A stretch of 18,930 nucleotides of DNA from JBDUDK01 sp040002995 (GTDB lineage Bacteria; Actinomycetota; Acidimicrobiia; Acidimicrobiales; Ilumatobacteraceae): contig JBDUDK010000126.1 in the NCBI GenBank assembly GCA_040002995.1, forward strand, positions 1-18,930. The letters run 5' to 3'. Position 1 is the stretch's first letter; every line of letters starts with the position of its first letter. This document shows, piece by piece, positions 7,018 through 14,368 of the stretch. A program made the translations under genes and the position numbers. A model generated the notes under the pieces. It saw nothing but the letters and a program-made list of their open reading frames with translations, did no database searches and was not told the DNA's origin.

Positions 7018-8344
7018 GCCCCCCGAGCAGTTGGCGGTGACGAGCGCGCCGCTATCCGACCAGCAGCAGGACTGGATCGAAGCGGCGTCGTCGCATATCT
7101 CGGAGGACTGGCTGCGCGATCTCATCGTCGCCATGACGAGCATCCCGAGCCCGACCGGGGAGGAAGGCCGTCTCGCCGAGTTTGTCGTCGAGGCTCTGCG
7201 CTCCGAGGGTGTCGCCGCTCGCTACCAGCCCATCGACGACCTCGCGGGCAATGTGGTGGCGAGCTACGGCCGGGCCGGCGATGGCCCCGACCTGCTCCTT
7301 TACGCCCCGCTCGACACGCTCACGGTGGGCCTTGCCGCGGAGGACTGCCCCTGGGTCGGCCCGGAGCTCCGCCCGGACATGTTGCCCGAGGGGCGCGTGG
7401 TGGGCGACCGCGTCGTCGGATTGGGAGCGTCGAATCCAAAGGGGCACGCGGCCTGCCTGATCGGCGCGGTCGTCGCGGTGGCCAAGAGCGCCATCCCGCT
7501 TCACGGATCGCTGGTGCTGGGGCTCGGCGCGGGAGGCATGCCCACCAACCGGCGCAACGCGGGACAGGGCAGGGGATGCTCGTTCCTCCTCGAGCAGGGC
7601 GTGCACGCCGACTTTGCCGTCATCGCCAAGCCGGGCGGGACCGTCGATTGGGAAGAGGTGGGGCTGTGCTGGTTCCGCATCGAGGTGGCGGGACGTTTCA
7701 GCTACGCCGGTAGTCGACACCGGATCGCCTACAAGAACCCCATCGTCGACGCGGCCCGCATCATCGACGGGTTGGAGGAGTGGTTCGCGGTGTATTCCCG
7801 CGAAAACGCGTCCGGTCTCGTGCTGCCGCAGGGCAACATCGGCGCCATCGAAGGTGGATGGAGTAGCACGGCTTCGCTTTCGCCGGCGGTGTGCAATCTG
7901 CTCGTCGATGTCCGCGTGAGCCCACGGACATCTCCGATGGACGTCAAGCGTCAGTTCGGTCACGCGATCGACGAGATCGTCGTAAAGCACCCCGACCTTG
8001 ACGTTCGCTGGGAGATGGTGCTGGCCATCCCCGGCACGAGCACGCCGCCCGACACCTGGATCGTGCAGTCGTGCGCGCGGGCGTGGGAGGCCATCGAGAA
8101 GCGACCGCACACGAGTGCGCAGCTCACGAGCGGGGCCACCGACGCCAACATCCTGCGCAGTCGAGGGATACCGACGGCCCGCATCGGCATGCCGAAATTG
8201 TCGTCATCCACCGGCGAGGAAGTCGACTTCGCGATGGGCATGAACGCGGTCGCGCCGAAGGAGATGGCGCGCCTAACGAGACTGCTCGTGCACGCCGCGG
8301 TGGACACGTGCTCCCGAACACGAACCGAAGTCGGCCTCCGATGA
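7010..8344 (+). CDS. M20-family-fold protein with apparently lost metal ligands
   Basis: A 444-residue protein with the M20 (ArgE/DapE/CPG2) architecture: catalytic-domain start LIVAMTSIPSPTGEEGRLAEF, a central dimerisation-type domain (~220-325), and a return to the catalytic domain with TSGATDANILRSRGIPTARIG. Checked by eye, the canonical HxD is P100-L-D102; the bridging-Asp motif reads GLGASNPKG, with N142 for Asp; the Glu-Glu pair reads GLGAGGM; the AKPGG strand has Lys207 where Glu is usual; and the last His is absent from SSSTGEEVDFAMG. Normal members are di-zinc amidohydrolases, so this may be a non-metal enzyme or binding protein. GTG 7010 overlaps the upstream stop, and the end overlaps the RidA start by 4 bases (ATGA). 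Confidence 0.85.
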   Translation: MVKPPEQLAVTSAPLSDQQQDWIEAASSHISEDWLRDLIVAMTSIPSPTGEEGRLAEFVVEALRSEGVAARYQPIDDLAGNVVASYGRAGDGPDLLLYAPLDTLTVGLAAEDCPWVGPELRPDMLPEGRVVGDRVVGLGASNPKGHAACLIGAVVAVAKSAIPLHGSLVLGLGAGGMPTNRRNAGQGRGCSFLLEQGVHADFAVIAKPGGTVDWEEVGLCWFRIEVAGRFSYAGSRHRIAYKNPIVDAARIIDGLEEWFAVYSRENASGLVLPQGNIGAIEGGWSSTASLSPAVCNLLVDVRVSPRTSPMDVKRQFGHAIDEIVVKHPDLDVRWEMVLAIPGTSTPPDTWIVQSCARAWEAIEKRPHTSAQLTSGATDANILRSRGIPTARIGMPKLSSSTGEEVDFAMGMNAVAPKEMARLTRLLVHAAVDTCSRTRTEVGLR

Positions 8345-8823
8345 GCATGACCGGAACCGCGGAGGAGCGCCTCGAGTTGCTCGGCATCACCCTGCCTCCC
8401 CCGTTGCCGCCCCTCACCGGGCACGCACCCCTGGTGATCAGCCGAGGCATGGCCTACGTCTCCGGACACGGCCCGCTTGACCAGGATCGAGTACCGCTGT
8501 TCGCCGGCCGAGTCGGAGGTGAACGCACTGAAGCCGAGGGCCACGCGGCGGCCCGGCTCTGCGCGTTGAACGTGCTCGCCTCACTGCGGGCCGAGCTGGG
8601 CAGCCTTAACCGCGTGGCCCAGGTCGTTCGCCTCACGGGCTACGTCTCATCGACTGATGATTTCCACCGTCAACCGTGGGTAGTGGACGGCGCCTCCGAG
8701 GTTTTCCAGGAGGTCTTCGGGCCCGAACGCGGGCGCCACGCCCGCACCTCGGTCGGTGTCTCCACCACGGCTCTCGACATGACGGTAACGATCGACACCC
8801 TGTTTGAACTGGAGCCTGAATGA
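8341..8823 (+). CDS. RidA/YjgF-family protein 1
   Basis: A 160-residue RidA-fold protein of the longer subfamily, with an N-terminal AEERLELLGITLPPPLPPL lead before the barrel. Typical landmarks are MAYVSGHGPL, ARLCALNVLASLRAELGSL, VVRLTGYVSSTDDFHRQPWV and GRHARTSVGV. Arg135 matches the conserved carboxylate-binding Arg. At the position of the usual Glu in VEIEAI it has Asp152 (VTIDTL). RidA proteins are trimeric enamine/imine deaminases; relatives include 2-aminomuconate deaminases of aminophenol pathways and RutC of pyrimidine breakdown. ATG 8341 overlaps the M20-like stop by 4 bases; ATG 8347 is an alternative. It is followed by a tandem homologue. Confidence 0.88.
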   Translation: MSMTGTAEERLELLGITLPPPLPPLTGHAPLVISRGMAYVSGHGPLDQDRVPLFAGRVGGERTEAEGHAAARLCALNVLASLRAELGSLNRVAQVVRLTGYVSSTDDFHRQPWVVDGASEVFQEVFGPERGRHARTSVGVSTTALDMTVTIDTLFELEPE

Positions 8824-9305
8824 ACGCCGACGAGCGGCTGGCGGAGCTCGGGCTCACGCTACCGAAGATTCCCTCGCTGCCGGGGCGGGTCCAGCCGTTG
8901 CTGGAGCCCGTTTTGGTGCACGGCGATCTCGCGTATCTGTCGGGCATCGGACCGATAGGGATCACTGGCATCGTCGGCGGCGATTGCACTGTCGAGGAGG
9001 CCTTTGCCGCCGCCCGCGGCACAGCGTTGCTCATGCTCCGGCGAATCCACGACGCGTTCGGCTCTCTGGACATCGTCGACCATTGGGTCAAAGTTCTCGG
9101 GTTCATCCGCTCCGCGCCCGGCTTCGCCCAGCAGCCCGCCGTGCTCAACGGTTTCTCGTCGCTGATCATCGACGTCTACGGGGTGGCGCGAGGCCGTTGC
9201 GCCCGGTCGGCGATCGGAACGAGCGAGCTCCCCGCGAACATTCCCGTGGAAGTCGAGGCCATCGTGGCCCTGCGACCAGGAGCGCGAAAGGAAAACGATG
9301 GCTGA
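8820..9305 (+). CDS. RidA/YjgF-family protein 2
   Basis: A 161-residue RidA-fold protein, homologous along its length to the preceding gene (ERLAELGLTLPKIPSLP, LAYLSGIGPI, AFAAARGTALLMLRRIHDAF, VLGFIRSAPGFAQQPAVLNG, GRCARSAIGTSELP). It keeps both Arg129 and the canonical Glu146 in PVEVEAI, so it looks like the more conventional deaminase of the pair. Its likely role is hydrolysing an enamine/imine intermediate to a keto compound plus ammonia. Two adjacent paralogues could form a hetero-trimer or act on successive intermediates. ATG 8820 overlaps the first RidA stop by 4 bases, and its own stop overlaps the amidase start by 8. Confidence 0.88.
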   Translation: MNADERLAELGLTLPKIPSLPGRVQPLLEPVLVHGDLAYLSGIGPIGITGIVGGDCTVEEAFAAARGTALLMLRRIHDAFGSLDIVDHWVKVLGFIRSAPGFAQQPAVLNGFSSLIIDVYGVARGRCARSAIGTSELPANIPVEVEAIVALRPGARKENDG

Positions 9306-9951
9306 TCCATGGACCCGACCGAAGTTCGATCCGGAGCCGGGTAAGACCGTCCTTCTCGTCATCGACATGCAGTACGACTTCGTCGCGTCAGGCGCTCCGT
9401 ACGAGTCCTCCGCGGCGCGGGAGATGATCGAACCGCTGAATGGGCTGATCGGGCTGTGCCGCGAGAAATCGGTGCCCGTCATCTTCACGGTCCACTCGCA
9501 TCGCGCCGACGGCAGCGACCTCGGCGCCGTTCGCTACCTGCATCCGCTCACGGCGGCGGGCAAGGCCATGCGCGAGGGCACCCAAGGGGTCGAGCTGTTC
9601 CCCGCGGTCGACGCTCGCGAAGGCGATCTTTACGTCGCCAAACGGCGCTTCAGCGCCTTCTTCGCCACCGAGCTCGACGTCCTGCTGCGCAACTTGCACG
9701 CCGAGGTGCTCATCGTCGCCGGCGTGGCGACCAACGTGTGTTGTGAATCCACGGTGCGCGATGCGTTCTTCCGCGACTACAAGGTGATCTTCCTCGAGGA
9801 CGGCAACGGCACGATTCCCCTGGCCGACGCCGGCTGGGGCGCCTACACCCCCGACGAGGTGCAGCGCTTCACGCTGACCGCGATCTCGACCTTCTTCGGC
9901 GAGGTCGCCCCTATCGCCGAGGTCGAAGCGCGGTTACGCGCGCACAGTTAG
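9298..9951 (+). CDS. Isochorismatase-family cysteine hydrolase 1
   Basis: A 217-residue isochorismatase-fold hydrolase. The Asp-Lys-Cys triad is visible: VLLVIDMQYDF (D23), YVAKRRFSAFF (K115) and GVATNVCCEST (C148, after the conserved cis-peptide Val-Ala-Thr). Relatives with this triad hydrolyse amides or ureides, for example RutB, N-carbamoylsarcosine amidase, nicotinamidase and maleamate amidohydrolase. As last gene of the M20-like/RidA operon, it is well placed to release ammonia or carbamate from an open-chain amide. RidA plus isochorismatase is also the pairing in the Rut uracil pathway, but the other Rut genes are missing. Its TAG converges with the extradiol gene stop, overlapping by 4 bases. 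Confidence 0.9.
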   Translation: MADPWTRPKFDPEPGKTVLLVIDMQYDFVASGAPYESSAAREMIEPLNGLIGLCREKSVPVIFTVHSHRADGSDLGAVRYLHPLTAAGKAMREGTQGVELFPAVDAREGDLYVAKRRFSAFFATELDVLLRNLHAEVLIVAGVATNVCCESTVRDAFFRDYKVIFLEDGNGTIPLADAGWGAYTPDEVQRFTLTAISTFFGEVAPIAEVEARLRAHS

Positions 9952-10850
9952 ACGCGGGGCTTCGCACTCAAGCGTTGCAGCGGACGCCGGTCGGGCGGGT
10001 GCGTCATGTCGACTTGGCGGTGGCCCCACACACTCGGACGATCGATCGTGGTGGTGGCCCACGTGTCCTCATCGACGAGCAGCCCGTTCCAGCCGTATTC
10101 CACCTCGAAACCGGACGGCGACTTCACGTAGAACGACGTCATGCGGTCGTTGGAGTGCAGGCCGAGCGTGGTCACCTGCAGCCCGCGATCGAGGCAGACG
10201 TCGAGCGTGCAGCCCACGTCCTCGAGGCTTTCCACCTCCACCATGATGTGGAGCAGACGGGGTTCTCCCCCGATCGACGCCAGCCCGATGCTGTGGTGGC
10301 GGGCGTTGCAGCGCAGGAAATACAGCACCTTGGCGAGCTGGTCGCTCAGGCGGAAGTCCAACACGTTCACGTAGAAGCCCATGGCGACGTCGATGTCGGG
10401 CACCTGGAGCACGAGGTGGCCCATCCCCAACGCGCCCGTCCGGAACCCGGAAATGGCACGGGACGGCTGGAACCGCTCCTTCACGCAGAGCTGGCCGCAG
10501 AAGAACTCCAGCGGGATGCCGGTCGGATCGACGCAACGGATCAGGGCCTGGACCTGGCGCTCGGCACACTCGTCTTCTGACGCGTACACCGGCACGCACC
10601 CGTGCGCGAGAAGCCGGTCAAACAGGGTCTCGAGCTGACGAGCGCCCGCCACCTCCCACCCCAGGAAGGCGAGCCCCTCCCGGCTGCCCGGCTGCACCAT
10701 GATCCGCGCCGCGCGGTCATCCATGCGCAGCGAAATCACGCCGTCGGCGCAGTTCGTCCCTTGTTGCAAGCCCAGCACGTCGACGCCGAACTGAACCCAG
10801 TCGTCTGGCCTACGCGATTCGATGCCGATGTAGCCGAGTCCGGTGACCAT
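9948..10850 (-). CDS. Type-I extradiol ring-cleavage dioxygenase (VOC superfamily, BphC-like)
   Basis: A 300-residue protein with two vicinal-oxygen-chelate domains (~1-120 and ~140-260), the usual size of BphC-type enzymes. Fe(II) ligands are recognisable: LGMGHLVLQVPD (H145), LLHIMVEV (H201) and SGFEVEYGW (E251). Active-site residues conserved in the family are also present: ARHHSIGL (H185/H186), LHSNDRMTSFYV (H232, D235, Y241). It should cleave a catechol-type ring next to the hydroxyls (meta cleavage) using O2. ATG 10850 overlaps the upstream isochorismatase stop by one base (TGATG), so the two form a (-) operon. A longer frame to 11177 only runs antisense-like through that neighbour. Confidence 0.92.
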   Translation of the reverse strand: MVTGLGYIGIESRRPDDWVQFGVDVLGLQQGTNCADGVISLRMDDRAARIMVQPGSREGLAFLGWEVAGARQLETLFDRLLAHGCVPVYASEDECAERQVQALIRCVDPTGIPLEFFCGQLCVKERFQPSRAISGFRTGALGMGHLVLQVPDIDVAMGFYVNVLDFRLSDQLAKVLYFLRCNARHHSIGLASIGGEPRLLHIMVEVESLEDVGCTLDVCLDRGLQVTTLGLHSNDRMTSFYVKSPSGFEVEYGWNGLLVDEDTWATTTIDRPSVWGHRQVDMTHPPDRRPLQRLSAKPRV

Positions 10851-11467
10851 CAGGCGCGCCAAGAAGCGACGACGTCGTCGCTCGAGACGACGATGCCGTA
10901 GGCGTCGGTGATGTTGGTCAGCGTGGCCGCGTGCAGCTCGGCCGAGTAGCACGCACAGCAGTCGTCGACGAACACGATGTAGTAGTCGTTCATGAAGCCA
11001 TCGCGGGCGGTGGCCTCGACGCAACCATTCGTCGCCACCCCCGTGAGGATGAGGCTGCGAATTCCCGAGCTGCGCAGGATCACGTCGAGGTCGGTGCCCA
11101 CGAACGCGCTGTAGCGGTGCTTCTTCACGATGAGGTCGTCGGGCTGGGGCGCCACTTTGAAGAAGTCGGCGCCCCACGTGCCTTCCTGGCAGATGGGCAT
11201 GCCGGCGCGCCCGCGCATTCGTTGCTCGACGTGGACCTCTGACTCGGTGTTCTTGTTGTGGCAGTACTGCACGAAGATCACGAGTACGCCCGCCCGCCGG
11301 GCCTGCTCGATGAGAAGCTCCAGGCGAGAGACCATGCCGTGCAAGGTGGTGACGTCGCGGCCGATCTGGGCGAAGGCGCCGCCCGTATCGAGAAAGTCGT
11401 TTTGGACATCGACGACAAGAAGGGCGGCGTGCGCCCGGGAGACCTTCTCGTCCAGAGTCCGCAGCAT
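10850..11467 (-). CDS. Isochorismatase-family cysteine hydrolase 2
   Basis: A 205-residue isochorismatase-fold hydrolase with a complete triad: ALLVVDVQNDF (D20), VKKHRYSAFVG (K116) and GVATNGCVEATARD (C149). The pattern matches amide hydrolases of the RutB/N-carbamoylsarcosine-amidase side rather than true isochorismatases. It shares the fold with the (+) strand protein at 9298 but differs in the central segment (CHNKNTESEV, RMRGRAGMPI), so a different substrate is likely. It is the first gene of a two-gene (-) operon with the extradiol dioxygenase, transcribed divergently from the transporter. No good ribosome site precedes ATG 11467, so the exact start is less certain. Confidence 0.9.
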   Translation of the reverse strand: MLRTLDEKVSRAHAALLVVDVQNDFLDTGGAFAQIGRDVTTLHGMVSRLELLIEQARRAGVLVIFVQYCHNKNTESEVHVEQRMRGRAGMPICQEGTWGADFFKVAPQPDDLIVKKHRYSAFVGTDLDVILRSSGIRSLILTGVATNGCVEATARDGFMNDYYIVFVDDCCACYSAELHAATLTNITDAYGIVVSSDDVVASWRA

Positions 11468-11542
11468 GGCAACGCGAGCATGGGCATCACAGGTCCGAGA
11501 AGCAAGCCCTGAGTTCCGCTGATCGGACTAAGACCTCAGCCC

Positions 11543-11555
11543 GAGCGGTCCGCTC
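11543..11555. promoter_or_regulatory. Palindrome upstream of binding-protein promoter (candidate operator)
   Basis: GAGCGG-T-CCGCTC is a perfect 6+6 inverted repeat with a one-base centre, 15 bases before the -35 hexamer at 11571, in the divergent region between isochorismatase 2 and the first binding protein. The half-site GAGCGGTC recurs at 16312-16319 before the second binding-protein gene. The motif GTCCGC also repeats at 11548, 11564 and 11581 with 16-17 base spacing. A regulator site is plausible but inferred. Confidence 0.35.
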
Positions 11556-11570
11556 AATGGATCGTCCGCG

Positions 11571-11600
11571 TTGACAGACCGTCCGCCGGGGCAGAACAGT
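11571..11600 (+). promoter_or_regulatory. Sigma70-type promoter for binding protein 1
   Basis: A perfect TTGACA -35 (11571-11576) is followed after 18 bases by AACAGT (11595-11600), a weak -10. The stretch GGGGCAGAACAGT closely matches GCGGCAGACAGT at the same place in the second binding-protein promoter. This TTG could be misread as a start codon 20 codons before the true ATG 11631. Confidence 0.45.
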
Positions 11601-11621
11601 GCACGAAACGGTTCGCCGGTC

Positions 11622-11627
11622 GGAGGG
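11622..11627 (+). promoter_or_regulatory. Ribosome-binding site of binding protein 1
   Basis: GGAGGG lies 3 bases before ATG 11631 (shorter than the ideal spacing). Together with the lipoprotein signal that begins right after this ATG, it fixes the start here rather than at TTG 11571. Confidence 0.5.
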
Positions 11628-11630
11628 AAC

Positions 11631-12869
11631 ATGCGCGCACGCTCAACGTTGGGTGTCTTGGTTCTAGGCGCCCTAGTCACGGTCTCTTGCGGATCCAGCA
11701 AGAGCAACACCGCATCCACAACGGCGGCCGAACAGCCATCGGCCACCACCGGCGCCCCGTCGGCGACCACCGGCGCCGCGACGTGCAGCGGCGGCGACAT
11801 CGTCGTCGGGGAGGCACGGGCCGAAACGGGTGACTTCGCCTTCTTCGACGTCGCGTCGGCCAACGGCAATCAGCTCGCGTTCGATCAGTTCAACGACAAC
11901 GGCGGACTGCTCGGCTGCAAGATCACCGTCGTCCACGGCGACACGAAGGGCGATCCCGCGCTCGGCGGACGCATCGCCCAGGATCTCCTTGGCAACAAGG
12001 GCATCAAGTTCCTCTTCAGCCCGTCGGACTTCGACGTCGGCATCGGCGCGGCCCAGGCCGGCGAGAAGGCCGGCGTGATGGGCACGAGCGAGGCATCGGC
12101 CGTCAACATGCCCGACGCGGTCGGGCCCCACTTCTTCGCGGCGGGGATCACCGAAGAAGGCCTCGGCCTCAGCCAAGCGGCGTTCGCCAACGAGAAGGGC
12201 TGGAAGAACGCCTACGTCGTAACCAACGAGCAGTTCAGCTTCTTCACCAACATCGAGAACTTCTTCAAGGGCAAGTACACGGGCAAGATCGTGGCCAGAG
12301 ACGTAGTGGCCGACACGGCGACCGACTACTCCGCGGTGGTGTCGAAGATCCGTGACGCCAGCCCCAAGCCCGACCTCATCTACCTCAACGACTACTTCCC
12401 GCACGTGGGCACGTTCATCAAGCAGCTCCGTGACGCGGGCATCGACACCGCGGTCCTCGGCAACAACTCGTACTCGTCGCTCGACCTGCCCGGCGTGATC
12501 GGGAAGGACCGGATGTCGCAGGTGTACTACGCCGCCCCCGTCTTCTGGGAGGGCCCGGACCTCGATCCCGACGTCGCCGATGTCCTCGCCAAGTACAAGG
12601 CGAAGTTCGGTAAGGCCCCCGACAACAACAACTTCATGGAGGGCTACGACAGCGCGTTGCTCATGCTCAACGCGGCCAAGGCGGCGGGCACCACCGACGC
12701 CGACGCGGTGGCGAAAGAGATGAACGCGCAAGCGAATGTGAAGCTGCCCGGGGCCGTGTTGACCAAGTGGGTCAATCGACACACCCAACGAACACTCGTC
12801 ATCGTAGGATTCGACAGCTCTGGCCAGTTCATTCAGGTGAAGGCGCCATTTGACCCTCAAGCCTCATGA
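11631..12869 (+). CDS. ABC transporter substrate-binding lipoprotein 1 (Liv/Leu-Ile-Val type)
   Basis: A 412-residue type-I periplasmic-binding-fold lipoprotein. The signal sequence MRARSTLGVLVLGALVTVSC gives lipid-modified Cys20. A Ser/Thr/Ala-rich linker with a duplicated SATTGAP segment tethers the mature domain to the membrane. The domain starts at DIVVGEARAETGDFAFFD and includes NDNGGLLGCKITVVHGDTKG, FLFSPSDFDVGIG, and DYFPHVGTFIKQLRDAGI, with FMEGYDSALLMLNAAKAAG near the end. Such proteins deliver amino acids, amides, urea or small aromatic acids to LivHMGF. The substrate is unknown; catabolic neighbours suggest an aromatic or amide compound. It has a very close paralogue at 16380. Its 3' end overlaps LivG by 20 bases. 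Confidence 0.92.
   Translation: MRARSTLGVLVLGALVTVSCGSSKSNTASTTAAEQPSATTGAPSATTGAATCSGGDIVVGEARAETGDFAFFDVASANGNQLAFDQFNDNGGLLGCKITVVHGDTKGDPALGGRIAQDLLGNKGIKFLFSPSDFDVGIGAAQAGEKAGVMGTSEASAVNMPDAVGPHFFAAGITEEGLGLSQAAFANEKGWKNAYVVTNEQFSFFTNIENFFKGKYTGKIVARDVVADTATDYSAVVSKIRDASPKPDLIYLNDYFPHVGTFIKQLRDAGIDTAVLGNNSYSSLDLPGVIGKDRMSQVYYAAPVFWEGPDLDPDVADVLAKYKAKFGKAPDNNNFMEGYDSALLMLNAAKAAGTTDADAVAKEMNAQANVKLPGAVLTKWVNRHTQRTLVIVGFDSSGQFIQVKAPFDPQAS
11739..11780 (+). repeat. Two tandem 21-base units in lipoprotein linker
   Basis: Units 11739-11759 and 11760-11780 differ at only two bases and encode the repeated SATTGAP-type linker just after the lipid-anchored cysteine. The second binding protein lacks this stretch, so the linker lengthened in one paralogue only. 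Confidence 0.7.
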
Positions 12870-13632
12870 AGTTTTGCCGCCACCATCCAGTGGGAACGAG
12901 CTCCCCAGGCTCCGCGTCCGGGGGCTGAGCAAGAGCTTCGGTGGGGTCAGTGCGCTCACGAACGTCGATATCGAGGTGCACCCGGGCGAGACGCTCGGCC
13001 TCATAGGCCCGAACGGCTCCGGCAAGACCACGCTCGTCAACTGCGTGTCGGGGGTCGTGGTCCCGACCGACGGCGTGATCGAGCTCGGTGGTCACGACAT
13101 CACCCATTGGACGCGAACCCGACGCGCCCGCGCCGGACTCGCCCGCACCTACCAGAGCGTGCGGCTCTTCCGTGAGCTCACGGTGGCCGAGAACGTCGAG
13201 GTGGGAGTGGTCCGCGCGAGCGGCGAAACGCGGCGTACCTCGGTGATGGCCACGCTCGAGCAACAGGGCCTCATCACGCTCGCACGGGTGCCCGTCGCCG
13301 ACCTTCCGTACGGGCTCCAGAGACGCGTGGAGATCGCTCGCGCGCTCGTCTCAGAACCCGATGTGCTGCTCCTCGACGAACCGGCCGCCGGACTCGGCGA
13401 TGAGGAGACAGCCGACCTGCGCACCGCCATCGTGGCGGCACGCGAACGGCTCGGGCTCAGCATCGTCATCATCGACCACGATGTCTCGCTCATCATGGGC
13501 GTGAGCGACCGCATCACTGTGTTGCATGAGGGCTCCGTTCTCTTCGCCGGCCTGCCTCACGAGGTCGCCCGCGAACCGTCGGTGGTCTCGGCCTACCTCG
13601 GCGCTCGACCCGCGGACGAACCTCGTGCTTGA
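12850..13632 (+). CDS. livG: ABC transporter ATP-binding protein, LivG type
   Basis: A 260-residue ATPase. Walker A is GPNGSGKT (53-60). The signature is the LivG-type DLPYGLQRRVEIARAL (151-166) instead of LSGGQ, Walker B is VLLLDEP (172-178), and the switch His210 lies in IIDHDVSLIMGVSDRI. It energises the inner-membrane importer with LivF. Between AENVEVG and LPYG the helical subdomain is about 15-20 residues shorter than in E. coli LivG as I remember it. TTG 12850 overlaps the binding-protein gene by 20 bases, with AGGTGAAGG just upstream. The first ~20 residues precede the domain, so a slightly later start cannot be excluded. It overlaps livF by 8 bases. Confidence 0.92.
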   Translation: MTLKPHEVLPPPSSGNELPRLRVRGLSKSFGGVSALTNVDIEVHPGETLGLIGPNGSGKTTLVNCVSGVVVPTDGVIELGGHDITHWTRTRRARAGLARTYQSVRLFRELTVAENVEVGVVRASGETRRTSVMATLEQQGLITLARVPVADLPYGLQRRVEIARALVSEPDVLLLDEPAAGLGDEETADLRTAIVAARERLGLSIVIIDHDVSLIMGVSDRITVLHEGSVLFAGLPHEVAREPSVVSAYLGARPADEPRA

Positions 13633-14368
13633 GGTCAAGGGACTGGTGGCGGGCTACGGCAAGGTGCGCGCCGTCAACGAGGTCTCCCTCGATGTGCCGG
13701 CCGGGTCGGTGCTCGCGGTGCTCGGACCGAACGGCGCGGGCAAGACCACCCTCATGCGAACCATTTGCGGCGACCTGCCCGTGTGGGCGGGAGAGATCGC
13801 GCTCAACGGGGAGGACATCAGCCGGCTCAGGACCGACGAGCGAGCCGTCCGAGGCGTGACGCTGTGTCCCGAAGGGCGGCGGATCCTGTCGACGCTCACC
13901 GTCGAGGAGAACCTGCGCATCGGCGCCACGGCGTTGCTGCGTCGTGCGGCCCGCACGGAACGGCATCAGATCTTGGCGCACGCCTTGGAGCGCGCGTTCG
14001 AACGGTTTCCGGTGCTGAAGGACCGCCGCAGCGCCCCCGGCGGCGCGTTGTCCGGCGGTCAGCAACAGATGCTGGCCATCGCGCGCGCCCTGATGTCGGC
14101 ACCTTCGTTGCTGCTGCTCGACGAGCCCTCGCTCGGGCTGGCCCCGCAGATGATCGACGAGGTGTACGGGTTTCTCGCCGCCCTCCAAGCCGAGGGGCTC
14201 ACCCTCGTACTCGTGGAGGAGTCATCGCGACGGGCTCTCGACTTCGCCGACCACGGACTGGTCATGAAGAACGGCCACGTGCTCTTCGGGGGCACCGCCG
14301 ATGAGGTGCGCAACGACCCGCGCTTGGCGGGCGTGTTCCTCGGGGAGAACGCGGAGTCGGCGCTATGA
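13625..14368 (+). CDS. livF: ABC transporter ATP-binding protein, LivF type
   Basis: A 247-residue ATPase starting at GTG 13625 (LEVKGLVAGYGKVRAV follows). Walker A is GPNGAGKTT (34-42). LivF-specific CPEGRRILSTLTVEENL is present, as are the signature LSGGQQQMLAIARAL and Walker B LLLLDEPSLGLAP. The switch position reads LVEESS, matching the LVEQN of LivF rather than a His. It forms the heterodimeric motor with LivG. The frame is open to 13526, but that part lies within livG in another frame and has no domain similarity, so GTG 13625 is preferred; it overlaps the livG stop by 8 bases. The 3' end overlaps livH by 4 (ATGA). Confidence 0.92.
   Translation: MLEVKGLVAGYGKVRAVNEVSLDVPAGSVLAVLGPNGAGKTTLMRTICGDLPVWAGEIALNGEDISRLRTDERAVRGVTLCPEGRRILSTLTVEENLRIGATALLRRAARTERHQILAHALERAFERFPVLKDRRSAPGGALSGGQQQMLAIARALMSAPSLLLLDEPSLGLAPQMIDEVYGFLAALQAEGLTLVLVEESSRRALDFADHGLVMKNGHVLFGGTADEVRNDPRLAGVFLGENAESAL

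Noticed and set aside
8341..9951. Assignment of RidA plus isochorismatase to the Rut uracil pathway
   Set aside because: No RutA-type monooxygenase, RutD/E/F or RutG is present, and the RidA proteins belong to a different, longer subfamily.
11571..11630. Upstream extension of binding protein 1 from TTG 11571
   Set aside because: That TTG is part of the TTGACA -35 box, and the lipoprotein signal and ribosome site fit ATG 11631.
11673..12860. Long minus-strand open frame (395 codons) opposite binding protein 1
   Set aside because: It mirrors the codon pattern of a clearly identified lipoprotein; its translation is Arg/Val/Asp-rich with no domain. Similar antisense frames at 715-1518, 7052-8110, 14059-15216 and 15159-16175 are rejected for the same reason.
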